Source: Roseobacter sp. CCS2 (GTDB lineage Bacteria > Pseudomonadota > Alphaproteobacteria > Rhodobacterales > Rhodobacteraceae). From it: 64,000 nt of DNA. Position 1 is the stretch's first letter, and every line of letters starts with the position of its first letter. Shown here piece by piece: positions 27,085-36,629 of this stretch. Position numbers and translations under genes: made by a program. Under the pieces are notes generated by a model that ran no database searches, was not told the DNA's origin, and saw only the letters and a list, made by a program, of their open reading frames with translations. The stretch spans positions 1-64,000 of the forward strand of contig NZ_AAYB01000001.1 in NCBI RefSeq assembly GCF_000169435.1, read 5' to 3'.

Positions 27085-27645
27085 CTAGAGCGCCAGACCC
27101 TCTAACTGCAATTTCAAACGGTCAACTGATACCAGAACATCTTGTGAATTTGGATGCATCGTCAAGATCATCTCATAAAGCTCGAGCGCATCATCAGGGC
27201 GCTGCAATTCTTCCATAATAATCGCTAAACCGCGCATCGCTTCAAAGTGGCGGGGGTTCAGGGTCAGTGCCCGACGAATGTCATCCAGCGCAGGACCTGT
27301 CAGACCAAGCAAGTAATAGGACGATGCGCGCCCATAATACCCTTCTGAAAAATCAGGCGCGTGATCGATCAGCGCGGTAAAATGCTCGGCGGCGACATCC
27401 GGTTGCCCGTCTTCCAGCGCATCCTTTCCGCGGCGCAACAACAGGTCCATTGCCGCAGATCCGCTTTTTTCCCATTGGGCAATAATCTGCCCTTCGATGC
27501 GCGCATATGTGCTCTCGTCGGCCTCGGCCAAGTCTTGATAAAGTTCATCCAACGTCGTTTGCTGCGCGTAAACAGGTAGGGAAAACCCCACTGCCACGCA
27601 AAGTGCCGTAACGATACATTTGAAGCGATGTGAGTGCATAACCAT
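27085..27645 (-). CDS. exported tetratricopeptide-repeat protein
   Basis: About 186 residues with a signal peptide (HRFKCIVTALCVAVGFSLPVYAQ) followed by TPR units: ERGRAS-type YYGRASSYYLLGLTGPALDD, and RPDDALELYEMILTMHPNS. A helical region DLAEADESTYARIEGQIIAQWEKS precedes the TPR. Several starts are possible; 27645 or 27639 is likely, and a longer frame begins at 27663. It lies 31 bp after the helicase start region, transcribed in the same direction but upstream of it, so both may share a promoter. Probably periplasmic scaffold; the partner is unknown. Confidence 0.78.
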   Translation of the reverse strand: MVMHSHRFKCIVTALCVAVGFSLPVYAQQTTLDELYQDLAEADESTYARIEGQIIAQWEKSGSAAMDLLLRRGKDALEDGQPDVAAEHFTALIDHAPDFSEGYYGRASSYYLLGLTGPALDDIRRALTLNPRHFEAMRGLAIIMEELQRPDDALELYEMILTMHPNSQDVLVSVDRLKLQLEGLAL

Positions 27646-27720
27646 ACTAGTAATGTAGCGCACTGTGCGGCCAACACCAGAGGCCGCGCAGTCACATCAA
27701 CGAATAGAGGACGAAAAAAA

Positions 27721-28011
27721 ATGAGTGATGTTGTGACAGAGGCCGTCGCCGCCCTGAATGCAAAAATGGACGGGCAGGGTTTTGATGGCTCCGCCAAATT
27801 CGATATCGAAGGTGAAGGCAGCATTATCATTGACGAAAACGGCGCGCGCGCCGGTGATGACGACACAGACGTCACGCTGACGGCCACCACCGATACGTTC
27901 AAAGCGATCCTTGATGGCGAAATGAACCCGACAACAGCCTTTATGACCGGCAAACTGAGCGTTGATGGTGACATGGGCCAAGCGATGAAGCTGTCAGGCG
28001 TATTGTCATAA
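27721..28011 (+). CDS. SCP2 sterol-binding domain protein
   Basis: A 96-residue protein consisting of a single SCP2-like lipid-binding domain: VVTEAVAALNAKMDGQGFDG, SAKFDIEGEGSIIIDENG, AFMTGKLSVDGDMGQAMKL. The start at 27721 follows a clear downstream position; the longer frame upstream is shadowed by the TPR promoter. It ends 1 bp into the hydrolase gene (TAATG), so they are coupled. In bacteria such proteins bind fatty acyl or sterol-like molecules; a lipid-related role alongside the hydrolase is inferred. Confidence 0.85.
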   Translation: MSDVVTEAVAALNAKMDGQGFDGSAKFDIEGEGSIIIDENGARAGDDDTDVTLTATTDTFKAILDGEMNPTTAFMTGKLSVDGDMGQAMKLSGVLS

Positions 28012-28961
28012 TGATGGAAGCGGCCCCTTTTTTCGAAGATATCGCCAGCGGACCTGCTGGCGGGGTCGCCCATTGGCTTACCACATCCGATGGGCTGCGC
28101 ATTCGCGTGGGCCATTGGCCCCTTGCGAATGCCAAAGGCACGGTACTGATTTTTCCAGGTCGCACAGAGTTCGTTGAAAAATACGGGCTGACGGCGCTGG
28201 GCCTTCAGGAACGTGGCTATGCCAGCCTTGCCATCGACTGGCGCGGACAAGGCATTGCCGATCGCATGACGCCAAACCGGGCCATTGGTCATGTTGGCGA
28301 TTTTGCGGATTACCAAAAAGATGTTGCAGCAACGCTGGCCTATGCAGAAAAGGTCGGCCTGCCGCGCCCATACTTTTTGATGGGGCATTCCATGGGTGGT
28401 TGCATCGGGCTGCGGTCCCTTGCCGAAGGGCTGGATGTGCAGGCGGCTATGTTTTCGGCACCCATGTGGGGCGTTCAGATGGCCGCACCTTTGCGCCCGG
28501 TTGCTTGGGGGCTTTCTGCTGTCAGCACACCGTTAGGGTTTGATCAAACACTGGCCCCCGGCCAGTTTGAAGAAGGCTATGCCCTGCGCGCAACCTTCGA
28601 AGAGAACACACTAACGAACGATCCCGACATGTGGGCGTTCTTTGGCAAACAGCTGAAAGAGCACCCGGACCTGGGTCTTGGCGGGCCGTCATTACGCTGG
28701 CTCAACACATCACTGCGCGAGATGCACCGGCTTAGCAATTTGCCATCGCCGCGCGTGCCATGCCTGACCTATCTTGGCACTGACGAAGCCATCGTTGATC
28801 CGTTGCGTATCCGCGCACGCATGCGCGATTGGCCAGATGGTGCCTTGCGCGTCATTGACGGTGGCAAGCATGAAATGCTGATGGATACGCCAGAACTGCG
28901 CAACATGATCTTTGATGAGACAGCAGCGTTCTTTGACGCGCAACTGGCGCAGGCGGCCTAG
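28011..28961 (+). CDS. alpha/beta hydrolase (lysophospholipase-like)
   Basis: A 316-residue serine hydrolase. The nucleophile elbow GHSMGG has S127; the oxyanion region IFPGRTEFVEKYG and the Asp/His residues in DEAIVDP and GGKHEML complete a triad. Best likeness is to monoglyceride lipase/lysophospholipase (Hydrolase_4). The start overlaps the SCP2 stop by one base. It ends convergently with ilvA (4-bp overlap). Substrate is unknown, though a lipid is plausible given the SCP2 partner. Confidence 0.85.
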   Translation: MMEAAPFFEDIASGPAGGVAHWLTTSDGLRIRVGHWPLANAKGTVLIFPGRTEFVEKYGLTALGLQERGYASLAIDWRGQGIADRMTPNRAIGHVGDFADYQKDVAATLAYAEKVGLPRPYFLMGHSMGGCIGLRSLAEGLDVQAAMFSAPMWGVQMAAPLRPVAWGLSAVSTPLGFDQTLAPGQFEEGYALRATFEENTLTNDPDMWAFFGKQLKEHPDLGLGGPSLRWLNTSLREMHRLSNLPSPRVPCLTYLGTDEAIVDPLRIRARMRDWPDGALRVIDGGKHEMLMDTPELRNMIFDETAAFFDAQLAQAA

Positions 28962-30172
28962 CCCAGATCACTATCCGCACGAACCTTGAACCCGGCGTCA
29001 CGTAGCTGACCCACTGTTTCTGCCACATGGCTTTGATCGCGCGCCTCGATCACAATCTCAAGCTCTGCCTGTTTCAGTGAGACAGATTGCATCATGCGCT
29101 GGTGGATAACTTCGATCACATTGGCGCCTGCCTCACCAATAATCCGCGAGATATCAGAGAGTTGGCCGGGGGTGTCGTCAATTTCAAACGTCAACCGGGT
29201 AATGCGGCCATCACGGACCAGCCCACGCAAGATCAAGGTTGAAAGCAAGCGCGAGTCGATATTGCCGCCGCAAACGACCAAGCCAACTGTCTTGCCATGC
29301 CAATCCTTTGCGTGCTTTTCGACAATTGCAAGGCCGGCACCAGCGGCGCCTTCTGCCACGATCTTTTCGTAAGACAGCAGATCAAATACCGCCGCTTCAA
29401 TTTCGGCCTCGGTCGCGGTTTCAACCCGGTCCACATGGGTTTTGATCACGGCAAGGTTTGCCGCCGCAGGTTCACGCACCGCGATCCCTTCAGCAAGTGT
29501 GGACCCACCAAAGTTTGTGCCAACCTGATCAAACTGCGCTTTTACAGCATCAAAATTGGCCGCCTGCGCGCCGATAATCTGCACCGCGGGCTTCACCGAC
29601 TTCGCCGCAACCGCCATGCCCGCAATCAAACCGCCCCCACCGACAGGAACGACAATGACATCCAGATCAGGCTCTTGTTCCAGCATCTCCAGCGCGACGG
29701 TTCCCTGACCCGCAGCGACAACTGGATCATCAAAGGGATGTACAAAGGTCATGCCTTTCTCGGCCGCCATATCCAGTGTGAACTGCACACTTTCATCAAA
29801 GCCCGTACCATGCAGCACAACCAGCGCACCAAAATCCTTCGTCCGTTTCACCTTATTGAATGGCGTACCCTCAGGCATCACTATGACCGCAGGAATACCC
29901 AGGCGGCTGGCGTGATAGGCGACCCCCTGTGCGTGATTACCCGCACTACAGGCTATCACACCAGCGGCGCGTTCTGCCGCATTCAAAGTCAGCAGTTTCG
30001 CCAGTGCCCCACGCGCCTTGAACGCATTGGTGTGCTGCAGGTTTTCCAGCTTTAGGTATAGATCAATTCCCAAATGCAACGATAACCGGGCCGCATGCAC
30101 CGTCGGCGTGCGCATCGTCGCAGGTTTAATTGCCTCATATGTTTTCGCAATTAGCGCGGGATCAAGAGCCAT
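28958..30172 (-). CDS. ilvA: threonine ammonia-lyase (PLP, with ACT domain)
   Basis: A 404-residue PLP enzyme converting threonine to 2-oxobutanoate. PLP lysine K52 in HTNAFKARGAL, glycine loop SAGNHAQGVA, and late GGGGLIAGMAVAAKS. The C-terminal ACT domain is seen in LTFEIDDTPGQLSDISRIIGE...NVIEVIHQR. Length of about 400 with a single ACT domain fits the shorter (TdcB-like/alphaproteobacterial) form rather than the long IlvA with two ACT-like domains. Whether it feeds isoleucine synthesis or catabolism is not decided by the sequence. Confidence 0.93.
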   Translation of the reverse strand: MALDPALIAKTYEAIKPATMRTPTVHAARLSLHLGIDLYLKLENLQHTNAFKARGALAKLLTLNAAERAAGVIACSAGNHAQGVAYHASRLGIPAVIVMPEGTPFNKVKRTKDFGALVVLHGTGFDESVQFTLDMAAEKGMTFVHPFDDPVVAAGQGTVALEMLEQEPDLDVIVVPVGGGGLIAGMAVAAKSVKPAVQIIGAQAANFDAVKAQFDQVGTNFGGSTLAEGIAVREPAAANLAVIKTHVDRVETATEAEIEAAVFDLLSYEKIVAEGAAGAGLAIVEKHAKDWHGKTVGLVVCGGNIDSRLLSTLILRGLVRDGRITRLTFEIDDTPGQLSDISRIIGEAGANVIEVIHQRMMQSVSLKQAELEIVIEARDQSHVAETVGQLRDAGFKVRADSDLG

Positions 30173-30195
30173 GAAGCACCTCGTTCAGTCATAAT

Positions 30196-30235
30196 CACCC
30201 ACCGCTGTATACCGTAAGGTGGGTGAAACCCACCC
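30196..30235. repeat. GGTGGGT palindromic element before the exonuclease gene
   Basis: Two overlapping inverted repeats: CACCCACC ... GGTGGGTG (arms 8 bp, spacer 14) and GTAAGGTGGGT-GAA-ACCCACC (arms 7 bp). A related palindrome occurs at 45028-45053 with a GTAAGGTGGAT arm. This looks like a REP-like intergenic element; function unknown. Confidence 0.5.
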
Positions 30236-30275
30236 CCGCCATTGGCGCAGCCGCAATGCGCTCTATAGTCAGATC

Positions 30276-31289
30276 ATGGCTGACGTACTTACCTTCACAG
30301 ATCGCGGCATCTATTGCGCTGCGGGGGATTTCTATATTGATCCGTGGCAACCCGTTGACCGCGCGCTTATTACCCATGGGCACAGTGATCACGCACGCCC
30401 CGGCATGGCGCGTTATCTGGCCACGACCGGGACGGCCCCGGTCATGCGGCATCGGCTGGGCGATATCACCTTGGAAACCATCAGCTATGGTCAAGAAAAA
30501 CAAATTGGCGACGCCCGTGTATCTTTCCACCCCGCAGGCCATGTTCCAGGCTCTGCGCAGATCAGGGTTGCCGTCAAAGGCGAAGTTTGGGTCGCATCGG
30601 GCGATTATAAAACTGTGTCCGACGGCCTGTCTGAACCGTTTGAGCCGGTCAAATGCCACGCCTTTATCACTGAATGCACCTTTGGGCTGCCCATCTTCAA
30701 ATGGACCCCGCAAGACATCCTGACCCAACAAATCAACGACTGGTGGGCGACGAACGCCACCGCCGGGCGCACCTCAATCCTTGGGGCTTATGCGCTTGGC
30801 AAAGCCCAGCGATTGCTGGCCACCGTCAACCCCGATATCGGCCCAATCCTGACCCATGGCGCTATAGAAAATACCAACACCGTTTTACGCGGCCAAGGTT
30901 TCACCCTGCCCGCGACGACACTTGTCACACCAGAGATCAGTCACAAAACCCATCCCGGCGCATTGGTTCTTGCCACGCCCAGCGCCCTTGGCACCACATG
31001 GGCCCGGCGATTTGGCACAGCATCAACAGCCTTTGCGAGCGGATGGATGGCGCTGCGCGGTGTGCGCCGCAGACGTGCCGCGGACCGCGGTTTCATCGTG
31101 TCAGATCATGCCGACTGGGACGGTTTGAACGACGCGATCAAAGCCACTGGCGCGACGAAAATTTTCGCCACACATGGCTACACCTCTGCCTTTCAAAAAT
31201 GGCTCTCCAGCGAAGGTTATGACGCCCACATCGTCAGCACGGACTACCAAGGCGAGGGCTTTGATCAGACCGAGGAGGCTGAGGCATGA
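30276..31289 (+). CDS. ligase-associated DNA exonuclease (metallo-beta-lactamase fold)
   Basis: A 337-residue MBL/beta-CASP-type nuclease. Metal motif: THGHSDHARPG close to the N-terminus (residues about 31-41), with further ligands in HPAGHVPGSAQ and VSDHADWDG; the HAD/DH pair near the end is typical. Members associated with ATP-dependent ligase are exonuclease/phosphatases in DNA end repair. Start 30276 (MADVLTFTDRGIYC) was chosen; the frame extends 19 codons upstream into the palindromic element. It overlaps the ligase gene by 4 bp, so they act as a pair. Confidence 0.9.
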   Translation: MADVLTFTDRGIYCAAGDFYIDPWQPVDRALITHGHSDHARPGMARYLATTGTAPVMRHRLGDITLETISYGQEKQIGDARVSFHPAGHVPGSAQIRVAVKGEVWVASGDYKTVSDGLSEPFEPVKCHAFITECTFGLPIFKWTPQDILTQQINDWWATNATAGRTSILGAYALGKAQRLLATVNPDIGPILTHGAIENTNTVLRGQGFTLPATTLVTPEISHKTHPGALVLATPSALGTTWARRFGTASTAFASGWMALRGVRRRRAADRGFIVSDHADWDGLNDAIKATGATKIFATHGYTSAFQKWLSSEGYDAHIVSTDYQGEGFDQTEEAEA

Positions 31290-32875
31290 AAGACTTCGCC
31301 ACCCTTTTTACCCGCATTGATGAAAGCACCAAGACGACGATCAAGACCGCCGCCCTCGCCGATTACTTTCAGACAGCAACCCCAGAAGACCGGCTGTGGA
31401 CCATCGCCCTGTTCACCGGACGCCGCCCCAAACGGACTATTACAGCCACGCGGCTGCGCGAATGGGCGGCAGAGGTGGCAGGACTGCCCGATTGGTTGTT
31501 TGAAGAAAGCTATAGCATCGTCGGCGATCTGGCCGAAACGATTGCGCTGGTACTGCCCCCCGCGACGCAAAGCGAAGACCGGACGCTGACCTATTGGATT
31601 GGCTACATCAAAACCCTCTCAACGCTTGAAGATGATGCGCGTAAAACTGGCATCCTGACTGCTTGGAACAGCCTGCCCAACACCGAACGTTTCCTTTTTA
31701 CCAAATTGCTAACCGGCGGCTTTCGAATCGGCGTCAGCGCAAAATTGATCACGCGGGCACTGGCCAAAGCCACCGGTCAAGACGAACCGCAATTGACCCA
31801 CAAACTGATGGGGAACTGGACGCCGGACACAACAACCTGGGACGCCCTGATTGAGGCCGATGACCCTACCGCAGACCTATCCCGCCCCTATCCGTTCTAT
31901 CTGGCGTATCAGTTGGATGATTTCGACGATCTTGGCGCACCTGCCGACTGGAACGCCGAACGCAAGTGGGATGGCATACGCGGCCAACTGATTATTCGCG
32001 GCGGCGAACATCACCTGTGGTCACGCGGCGAAGACCTGATGACAGACCGCTTTCCCGAATTGGCGCAACTGCGCGACTACCTGCCTGACGGCACCGTGAT
32101 TGACGGCGAGGTATTGGCATTCATAGATGAAAGCCCCTTATCCTTCAACGCGCTGCAAAAACGGATAGGGCGCAAAACTGTGCCCAAGAAACTGCTGGTC
32201 GAAGCGCCCGTCATCCTGATGGCCTACGATCTATTGGAACATAAAGGCCAGGACATCCGTGACACGCCCCTGAAAAAGCGGCGCGAAACGCTCAACTCTT
32301 TGATCGCTGATGTGCCAGATACAGCCCCTCTCCGCCTTTCTGCCTCTGTCCCTTTTGAAACATGGGACGACCTCAGCGTTGCACGCGATGAGTCCCGCGC
32401 GCTGAACGCTGAAGGGCTTATGCTCAAGCGACTTGAAAGCCCCTACCTGTCGGGGCGCAAACGCGGCGACTGGTGGAAATGGAAAATCGATCCGCTGACA
32501 ATCGACGCCGTGATGATCTATGCCCAAGCAGGGCATGGACGCCGCGCGAACCTGTTCACCGACTACACATTCGCCGTGCGCAACGGCAACGATCTGGTTC
32601 CTTTCACCAAGGCCTATTCCGGCCTGACCGACAAAGAGTTTCGCGAGATAACATCGTGGGTGCGCAAAAACACCCTTCAACGCTTCGGCCCAGTCCGGCA
32701 GGTGCCCCCCGAACATGTGTTCGAGATCGCCTTCGAGGGCATTCAGGAAAGCCCGCGCCACAAATCCGGCGTTGCACTGCGGTTTCCGCGCATGCTGCGC
32801 TGGCGGCGCGACAAACCTGTGGATGAGGCCAATACGCTGGATGATCTCAAAGAGATGTTGGCGACCTACGGCTGA
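31286..32875 (+). CDS. ATP-dependent DNA ligase (cisplatin-resistance/LigB-type)
   Basis: A 529-residue ATP-dependent DNA ligase with an N-terminal alpha-helical domain, then the adenylation domain with catalytic K227 in NAERKWDGIRGQ, RTVIDGEV-type segment GTVIDGEVLAFID, and EGLMLKRLESPYLSGRKRGDWWKWK, and a C-terminal OB fold ending in RFPRMLRWRRDK. It overlaps the exonuclease by 4 bp. These paired genes are thought to act in a break-repair route together with a helicase (lhr) that is absent here. Confidence 0.93.
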   Translation: MKDFATLFTRIDESTKTTIKTAALADYFQTATPEDRLWTIALFTGRRPKRTITATRLREWAAEVAGLPDWLFEESYSIVGDLAETIALVLPPATQSEDRTLTYWIGYIKTLSTLEDDARKTGILTAWNSLPNTERFLFTKLLTGGFRIGVSAKLITRALAKATGQDEPQLTHKLMGNWTPDTTTWDALIEADDPTADLSRPYPFYLAYQLDDFDDLGAPADWNAERKWDGIRGQLIIRGGEHHLWSRGEDLMTDRFPELAQLRDYLPDGTVIDGEVLAFIDESPLSFNALQKRIGRKTVPKKLLVEAPVILMAYDLLEHKGQDIRDTPLKKRRETLNSLIADVPDTAPLRLSASVPFETWDDLSVARDESRALNAEGLMLKRLESPYLSGRKRGDWWKWKIDPLTIDAVMIYAQAGHGRRANLFTDYTFAVRNGNDLVPFTKAYSGLTDKEFREITSWVRKNTLQRFGPVRQVPPEHVFEIAFEGIQESPRHKSGVALRFPRMLRWRRDKPVDEANTLDDLKEMLATYG

Positions 32876-32939
32876 CGCCCTTTCCACCGTTTCAATCAAT
32901 ACCTATGTTGCGCGTAACAAATGATGAAAGGTTCCCCCA

Positions 32940-34757
32940 ATGCAGCACCCTCAGCCCGTTTTTGATACCAATACCAGCGGTGGCAAGGACCTTGGTAATC
33001 TGCCCGAATGGGATCTGAGCGATCTTTACCCTGGCACCGACAGTCCAGAGTTGGAACGGGATATGGCATGGCTAGAAAAGGAATGCGCGGCCTTTGCCGT
33101 TGACTTTGAAGGTAAGCTGGCCGATCTGGATGCGCCGGGCCTGCTAGGTGCTGTGCAGCGCTATGAACAGATTGATGTGATCGCTGGGCGGATCATGTCA
33201 TTCGCTGGACTGCGCTATTACCAATGCACGACCGACAGCGACCGCGCCAAATTCATGGCCGACTGTCAGGACAAGATCACAACCTACACAACGCCGCTTG
33301 TTTTCTACGGTCTGGAATTCAACCGGCTGGACGATGATCACCTCGCTGATCTGCTCGCTGCCAATGCCGACCTTGCCCGCTATCGACCCGTTTTCGACCG
33401 CATGCGCGCAATGAAGCCGCATCAGCTATCCGATGAGCTGGAAAAATTCCTTCACGACCAATCGACGGTCGGTGCTGCGGCGTGGAACCGTCTGTTTGAC
33501 GAAACGATGGCCGGGCTTAAATTCACTGTCGATGGCGAAACCCTTAGCCTTGAAGCCACGCTCAACCTGCTGACCGAACAAGACCGGAACAAACGCGCGG
33601 CAGCAACGCATGCGTTGGCGGAGGTTTTCCAAGATAACATCAAGATCTTCTCGCGGGTGCACAACACGTTGGCCAAGGAAAAGGAAATCGACGACCGCTG
33701 GCGCAAGATGCCGACACCGCAAACCGGGCGGCACCTGTCCAATCACGTTGAGGCCGAGGTGGTTGAAGCGCTACGCAACGCGGTGGTCGCGGCCTACCCG
33801 CGCCTATCGCACCGCTATTACGCGCTGAAAGCCAAATGGCTAGGGCTGGACCGCATGCAAGTCTGGGACCGCAACGCGCCCTTGCCGATGGAAAGCGATA
33901 AGATTGTCGATTGGGACGAGGCAACAAATACTGTGATGGACGCCTACGCTGGTTTTGATCCCAAAATGGCTGAGATCGCAAAGCCGTTCTTTACAGATGG
34001 CTGGATTGATGCCGCCGTAAAGCCGGGCAAAGCACCCGGCGCCTTTGCCCACCCCACGGTGACACCAGTGCATCCTTATGTGATGCTGAACTACTTGGGC
34101 AAACCGCGTGATGTGATGACATTGGCGCATGAATTAGGCCACGGTGTTCATCAGGTATTGGCCGCAGAGCAAGGCGAATTGCTGTCCTCAACCCCCCTGA
34201 CGCTGGCCGAAACCGCGTCTGTCTTTGGCGAAATGCTGACTTTCCAAAAAATGCTGGATGGCGCGCAAACCAAAGAAGAACGCAAGATCCTGCTGGCAGG
34301 CAAAGTCGAAGACATGATCAACACGGTTGTGCGCCAGATTGCGTTCTATGATTTCGAATGCAAACTCCACGCGGCCCGTGCAGAAGGTGAATTGACACCC
34401 GACGACATCAACGCACTGTGGATGTCTGTTCAGGCCGAAAGCCTTGGTCCAGTGTTCGATTTCGCCGAAGGGTATGAAACATTCTGGGCCTACATACCGC
34501 ACTTCGTGCATTCACCCTTCTATGTCTACGCCTACGCCTTCGGCGACGGGCTCGTGAATGCGCTTTATGCAGTTTATGCCGAAGGTGACCCCGACTTCCG
34601 CGAAAAGTACTTTGATATGCTGCGCGCAGGCGGTTCCAAGCACCACAAAGAGTTGCTGGCCCCCTTTGGACTGGACGCATCCGATCCAAAATTCTGGGAC
34701 AAGGGGCTGGCGATGATCAGCGGCATGATTGACGAATTGGAAGCGATGGAGGAGTGA
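32940..34757 (+). CDS. pepF: oligoendopeptidase F family (M3) metallopeptidase
   Basis: A 605-residue M3B zinc peptidase. Zinc motif HELGH begins at H397 (TLAHELGHGVHQ), with the third ligand E in LAETASVFGEM about 26 residues later. The N-terminal lobe (LPEWDLSDLYPGTDSPELE) is typical of PepF. It degrades oligopeptides in the cytoplasm. The last codons overlap the GNAT gene by 4 bp (GTGA), so the acetyltransferase is coupled to it. Confidence 0.94.
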   Translation: MQHPQPVFDTNTSGGKDLGNLPEWDLSDLYPGTDSPELERDMAWLEKECAAFAVDFEGKLADLDAPGLLGAVQRYEQIDVIAGRIMSFAGLRYYQCTTDSDRAKFMADCQDKITTYTTPLVFYGLEFNRLDDDHLADLLAANADLARYRPVFDRMRAMKPHQLSDELEKFLHDQSTVGAAAWNRLFDETMAGLKFTVDGETLSLEATLNLLTEQDRNKRAAATHALAEVFQDNIKIFSRVHNTLAKEKEIDDRWRKMPTPQTGRHLSNHVEAEVVEALRNAVVAAYPRLSHRYYALKAKWLGLDRMQVWDRNAPLPMESDKIVDWDEATNTVMDAYAGFDPKMAEIAKPFFTDGWIDAAVKPGKAPGAFAHPTVTPVHPYVMLNYLGKPRDVMTLAHELGHGVHQVLAAEQGELLSSTPLTLAETASVFGEMLTFQKMLDGAQTKEERKILLAGKVEDMINTVVRQIAFYDFECKLHAARAEGELTPDDINALWMSVQAESLGPVFDFAEGYETFWAYIPHFVHSPFYVYAYAFGDGLVNALYAVYAEGDPDFREKYFDMLRAGGSKHHKELLAPFGLDASDPKFWDKGLAMISGMIDELEAMEE

Positions 34758-35236
34758 CCGACAAGGTCACCCTTTCACCGCTGACACTTGACCTGACTAA
34801 GGCACTGCGCGGTGTCCGCGTCGCTGATAATCAAGTCATGTTTTCGGGCCAACCGTCCGAGGTAATTGATAACCCTGACCCCGATCTGGATATCCATGTG
34901 ATCCAGTTCGACCGGCAGGTTGTGGGCATGTTCCGGATCGACCGAAGATATCACGACCGCTACCCTTTCGCGCAGGCTGGCACATTGGGTTTGCGGACAT
35001 TTCTGATTGATCAAAAGATGCAAGGGCATGGCATCGCCACGGCCTGTTGCAAGCAACTGCGCAATTACCTTACAAATCACTACCCGCGCGCCACGGCTGT
35101 CTTTTTGACAGTCAACCTCAGCAATCCTGCCGCGCGCAAAGTGTACTTGGCCGGTGGCTTTGTCGATACTGGCGATCAATGGCCCCATGGTGACGCTGGG
35201 CCGCAAAACATCCTTAGTTTAGACTTGATCGCCTAA
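34754..35236 (+). CDS. GNAT family N-acetyltransferase
   Basis: A 160-residue acetyltransferase starting with GTG that overlaps the pepF stop. The N-terminus is unusual (VTLSPLTLDLTKALRGVRV); the acetyl-CoA site QKMQGHGIATACCKQLRNYL is present, and the C-terminal AARKVYLAGGFVDTG is typical. Substrate unknown. Probably translationally coupled to the peptidase. It ends 4 bp into the convergent DUF4389 gene. Confidence 0.8.
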   Translation: MTDKVTLSPLTLDLTKALRGVRVADNQVMFSGQPSEVIDNPDPDLDIHVIQFDRQVVGMFRIDRRYHDRYPFAQAGTLGLRTFLIDQKMQGHGIATACCKQLRNYLTNHYPRATAVFLTVNLSNPAARKVYLAGGFVDTGDQWPHGDAGPQNILSLDLIA

Positions 35237-35520
35237 TCCAATTCCGTCCACGGCCATGGTTTCACTTCGCTAGCCGCCGTTTGATAGCGCGCGGCCTTGG
35301 CCATCCAGACACCCATCGTCGTGCCCATTTCGGCCAATTGCTCGTTCGGTTCTCGCTTATTGATGACCATAATCAAGAACTGTGCGGCGGTCATGATTCC
35401 CAGCAACGTACTTGCCATACTCATCAGCACCGCGATGATCACCATATTCAGCAGACGCAGCCAGATATTCTCGTAATCTGTCTCAACCTCGATGTCAGTG
35501 TTTTCCTGATCCTGTCCCAT
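35233..35520 (-). CDS. DUF4389 domain membrane protein
   Basis: A 95-residue inner-membrane protein with two hydrophobic segments (LLNMVIIAVLMSMASTLLGI and MTAAQFLIMVIN) and the family's end motif KPWPWTELD. DUF4389 proteins are of unknown function. Start 35520. It lies 9 bp downstream of the dehydrogenase gene on the same strand, so they probably form one transcript. Confidence 0.78.
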   Translation of the reverse strand: MGQDQENTDIEVETDYENIWLRLLNMVIIAVLMSMASTLLGIMTAAQFLIMVINKREPNEQLAEMGTTMGVWMAKAARYQTAASEVKPWPWTELD

Positions 35521-35529
35521 CGTCTTCTC

Positions 35530-36504
35530 CTACGCAGGCTGCGCGCCCGCTGCAAAAACCATATCCATCATGTGCTGTGTGCCACGCGAAAATTCAAGCG
35601 GGCATAGGTATTCGGCCCCAGTCTGCACCGAATTGCAGAAGTTTTCCACCTGTAGAACATATTGGTTCACACCCGGCCAGCGTTCGGTTGTCACGGTTTG
35701 GGCTGCATTCTCTAACGTCAATGTGGCCGCGTCAAAGACGTCGGCGTTAAAGGGGCAGGTCAGGGTCAAAACACCCTTTTTGCCATGGAAGGTGATCTGT
35801 TGTCGGGGGAACATGCGCATCGAAACCGTCGCGGCATAGGTAAAACCGGGGAAATCGGCGGCAACTTGGGCAAAAACATCGACATTATTGTCCAACTGCA
35901 GCTTGGCATAGGGAACCGTGTACGGCTCTTGCCCCGTCACAAAACGCGCGGCACCAAAGGTATAGACACCAATGTCGCGCAAACCCCCACCGCCCAGTTC
36001 AGGTTTATTTCTGATGTTTGTCGCGTCATCGTTGAAGAAACTGAAAGTCGCATCAACATGCACCAGATCGCCAATCGCACCACCTTGAACCAATTCGCGC
36101 GCCCGGATGAATTGCGGGTGGTGCACGATCATATACGCTTCAGCAGCAAGTTTGCCGGATTGATCTCGCGCCGTGATCAGTTGGTCAAATTCATCGGCCT
36201 GCAATGTCATTGGCTTTTCACACAGCACATGCTTGCCGGCAGCAAGTGCCTTCAACGACCATTCCACATGCAGGTGGTTGGGTAACGGTATATAAATGGC
36301 GTCAATATTTGCATCAGCCAAAAGCGCATCATAGCTATCATGAATCCGCAGACCGGGCGCAAAGGCCTGAAACCCAGCCGCTTTGTCAGCGCTGGATGTT
36401 GCCAGCGCCGCAAGTTCAGCGCCCTTTGCAGCATGGATCGCAGGCCCCATGTGTTTTTGGGCAAAATTCGCAGCACCCAAAATGCCCCATCGTATTGGTG
36501 TCAT
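35530..36504 (-). CDS. Gfo/Idh/MocA family oxidoreductase
   Basis: A 324-residue NAD(P)-dependent dehydrogenase. The Rossmann motif is IRWGILGAANFAQKHMGPAI, the catalytic/EKP motif VLCEKPMTLQADEF, and the sugar-binding region PELGGGGLRDIGVYTFG. The start at 36504 has AAGGAGAGGG just upstream. It may oxidise a sugar or a sugar-like cyclitol, but the substrate is not determined. Downstream DUF4389 gene follows 9 bp away. Confidence 0.9.
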   Translation of the reverse strand: MTPIRWGILGAANFAQKHMGPAIHAAKGAELAALATSSADKAAGFQAFAPGLRIHDSYDALLADANIDAIYIPLPNHLHVEWSLKALAAGKHVLCEKPMTLQADEFDQLITARDQSGKLAAEAYMIVHHPQFIRARELVQGGAIGDLVHVDATFSFFNDDATNIRNKPELGGGGLRDIGVYTFGAARFVTGQEPYTVPYAKLQLDNNVDVFAQVAADFPGFTYAATVSMRMFPRQQITFHGKKGVLTLTCPFNADVFDAATLTLENAAQTVTTERWPGVNQYVLQVENFCNSVQTGAEYLCPLEFSRGTQHMMDMVFAAGAQPA

Positions 36505-36572
36505 AGCCCTCTCCTTGTTGCGCAAAATGCTAGGGCCAACGTTGACGAAAGGGAAATGACGGCGCAAGCAAC

Positions 36573-36606
36573 AAAAAACCCCGACGGACATGCCAGCGGG
36601 GTTTTT
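36573..36606. terminator. bidirectional intrinsic terminator (rpoH / dehydrogenase)
   Basis: AAAAACCCCG ... CGGGGTTTTT forms a perfect 10-bp stem (13-base loop) with A and T runs on both sides, so it can work on either strand. It lies 24 bp downstream of the rpoH stop and separates it from the following dehydrogenase gene. Confidence 0.85.
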
Positions 36607-36629
36607 CGATTTCTCAAGTAAGTTTGGCC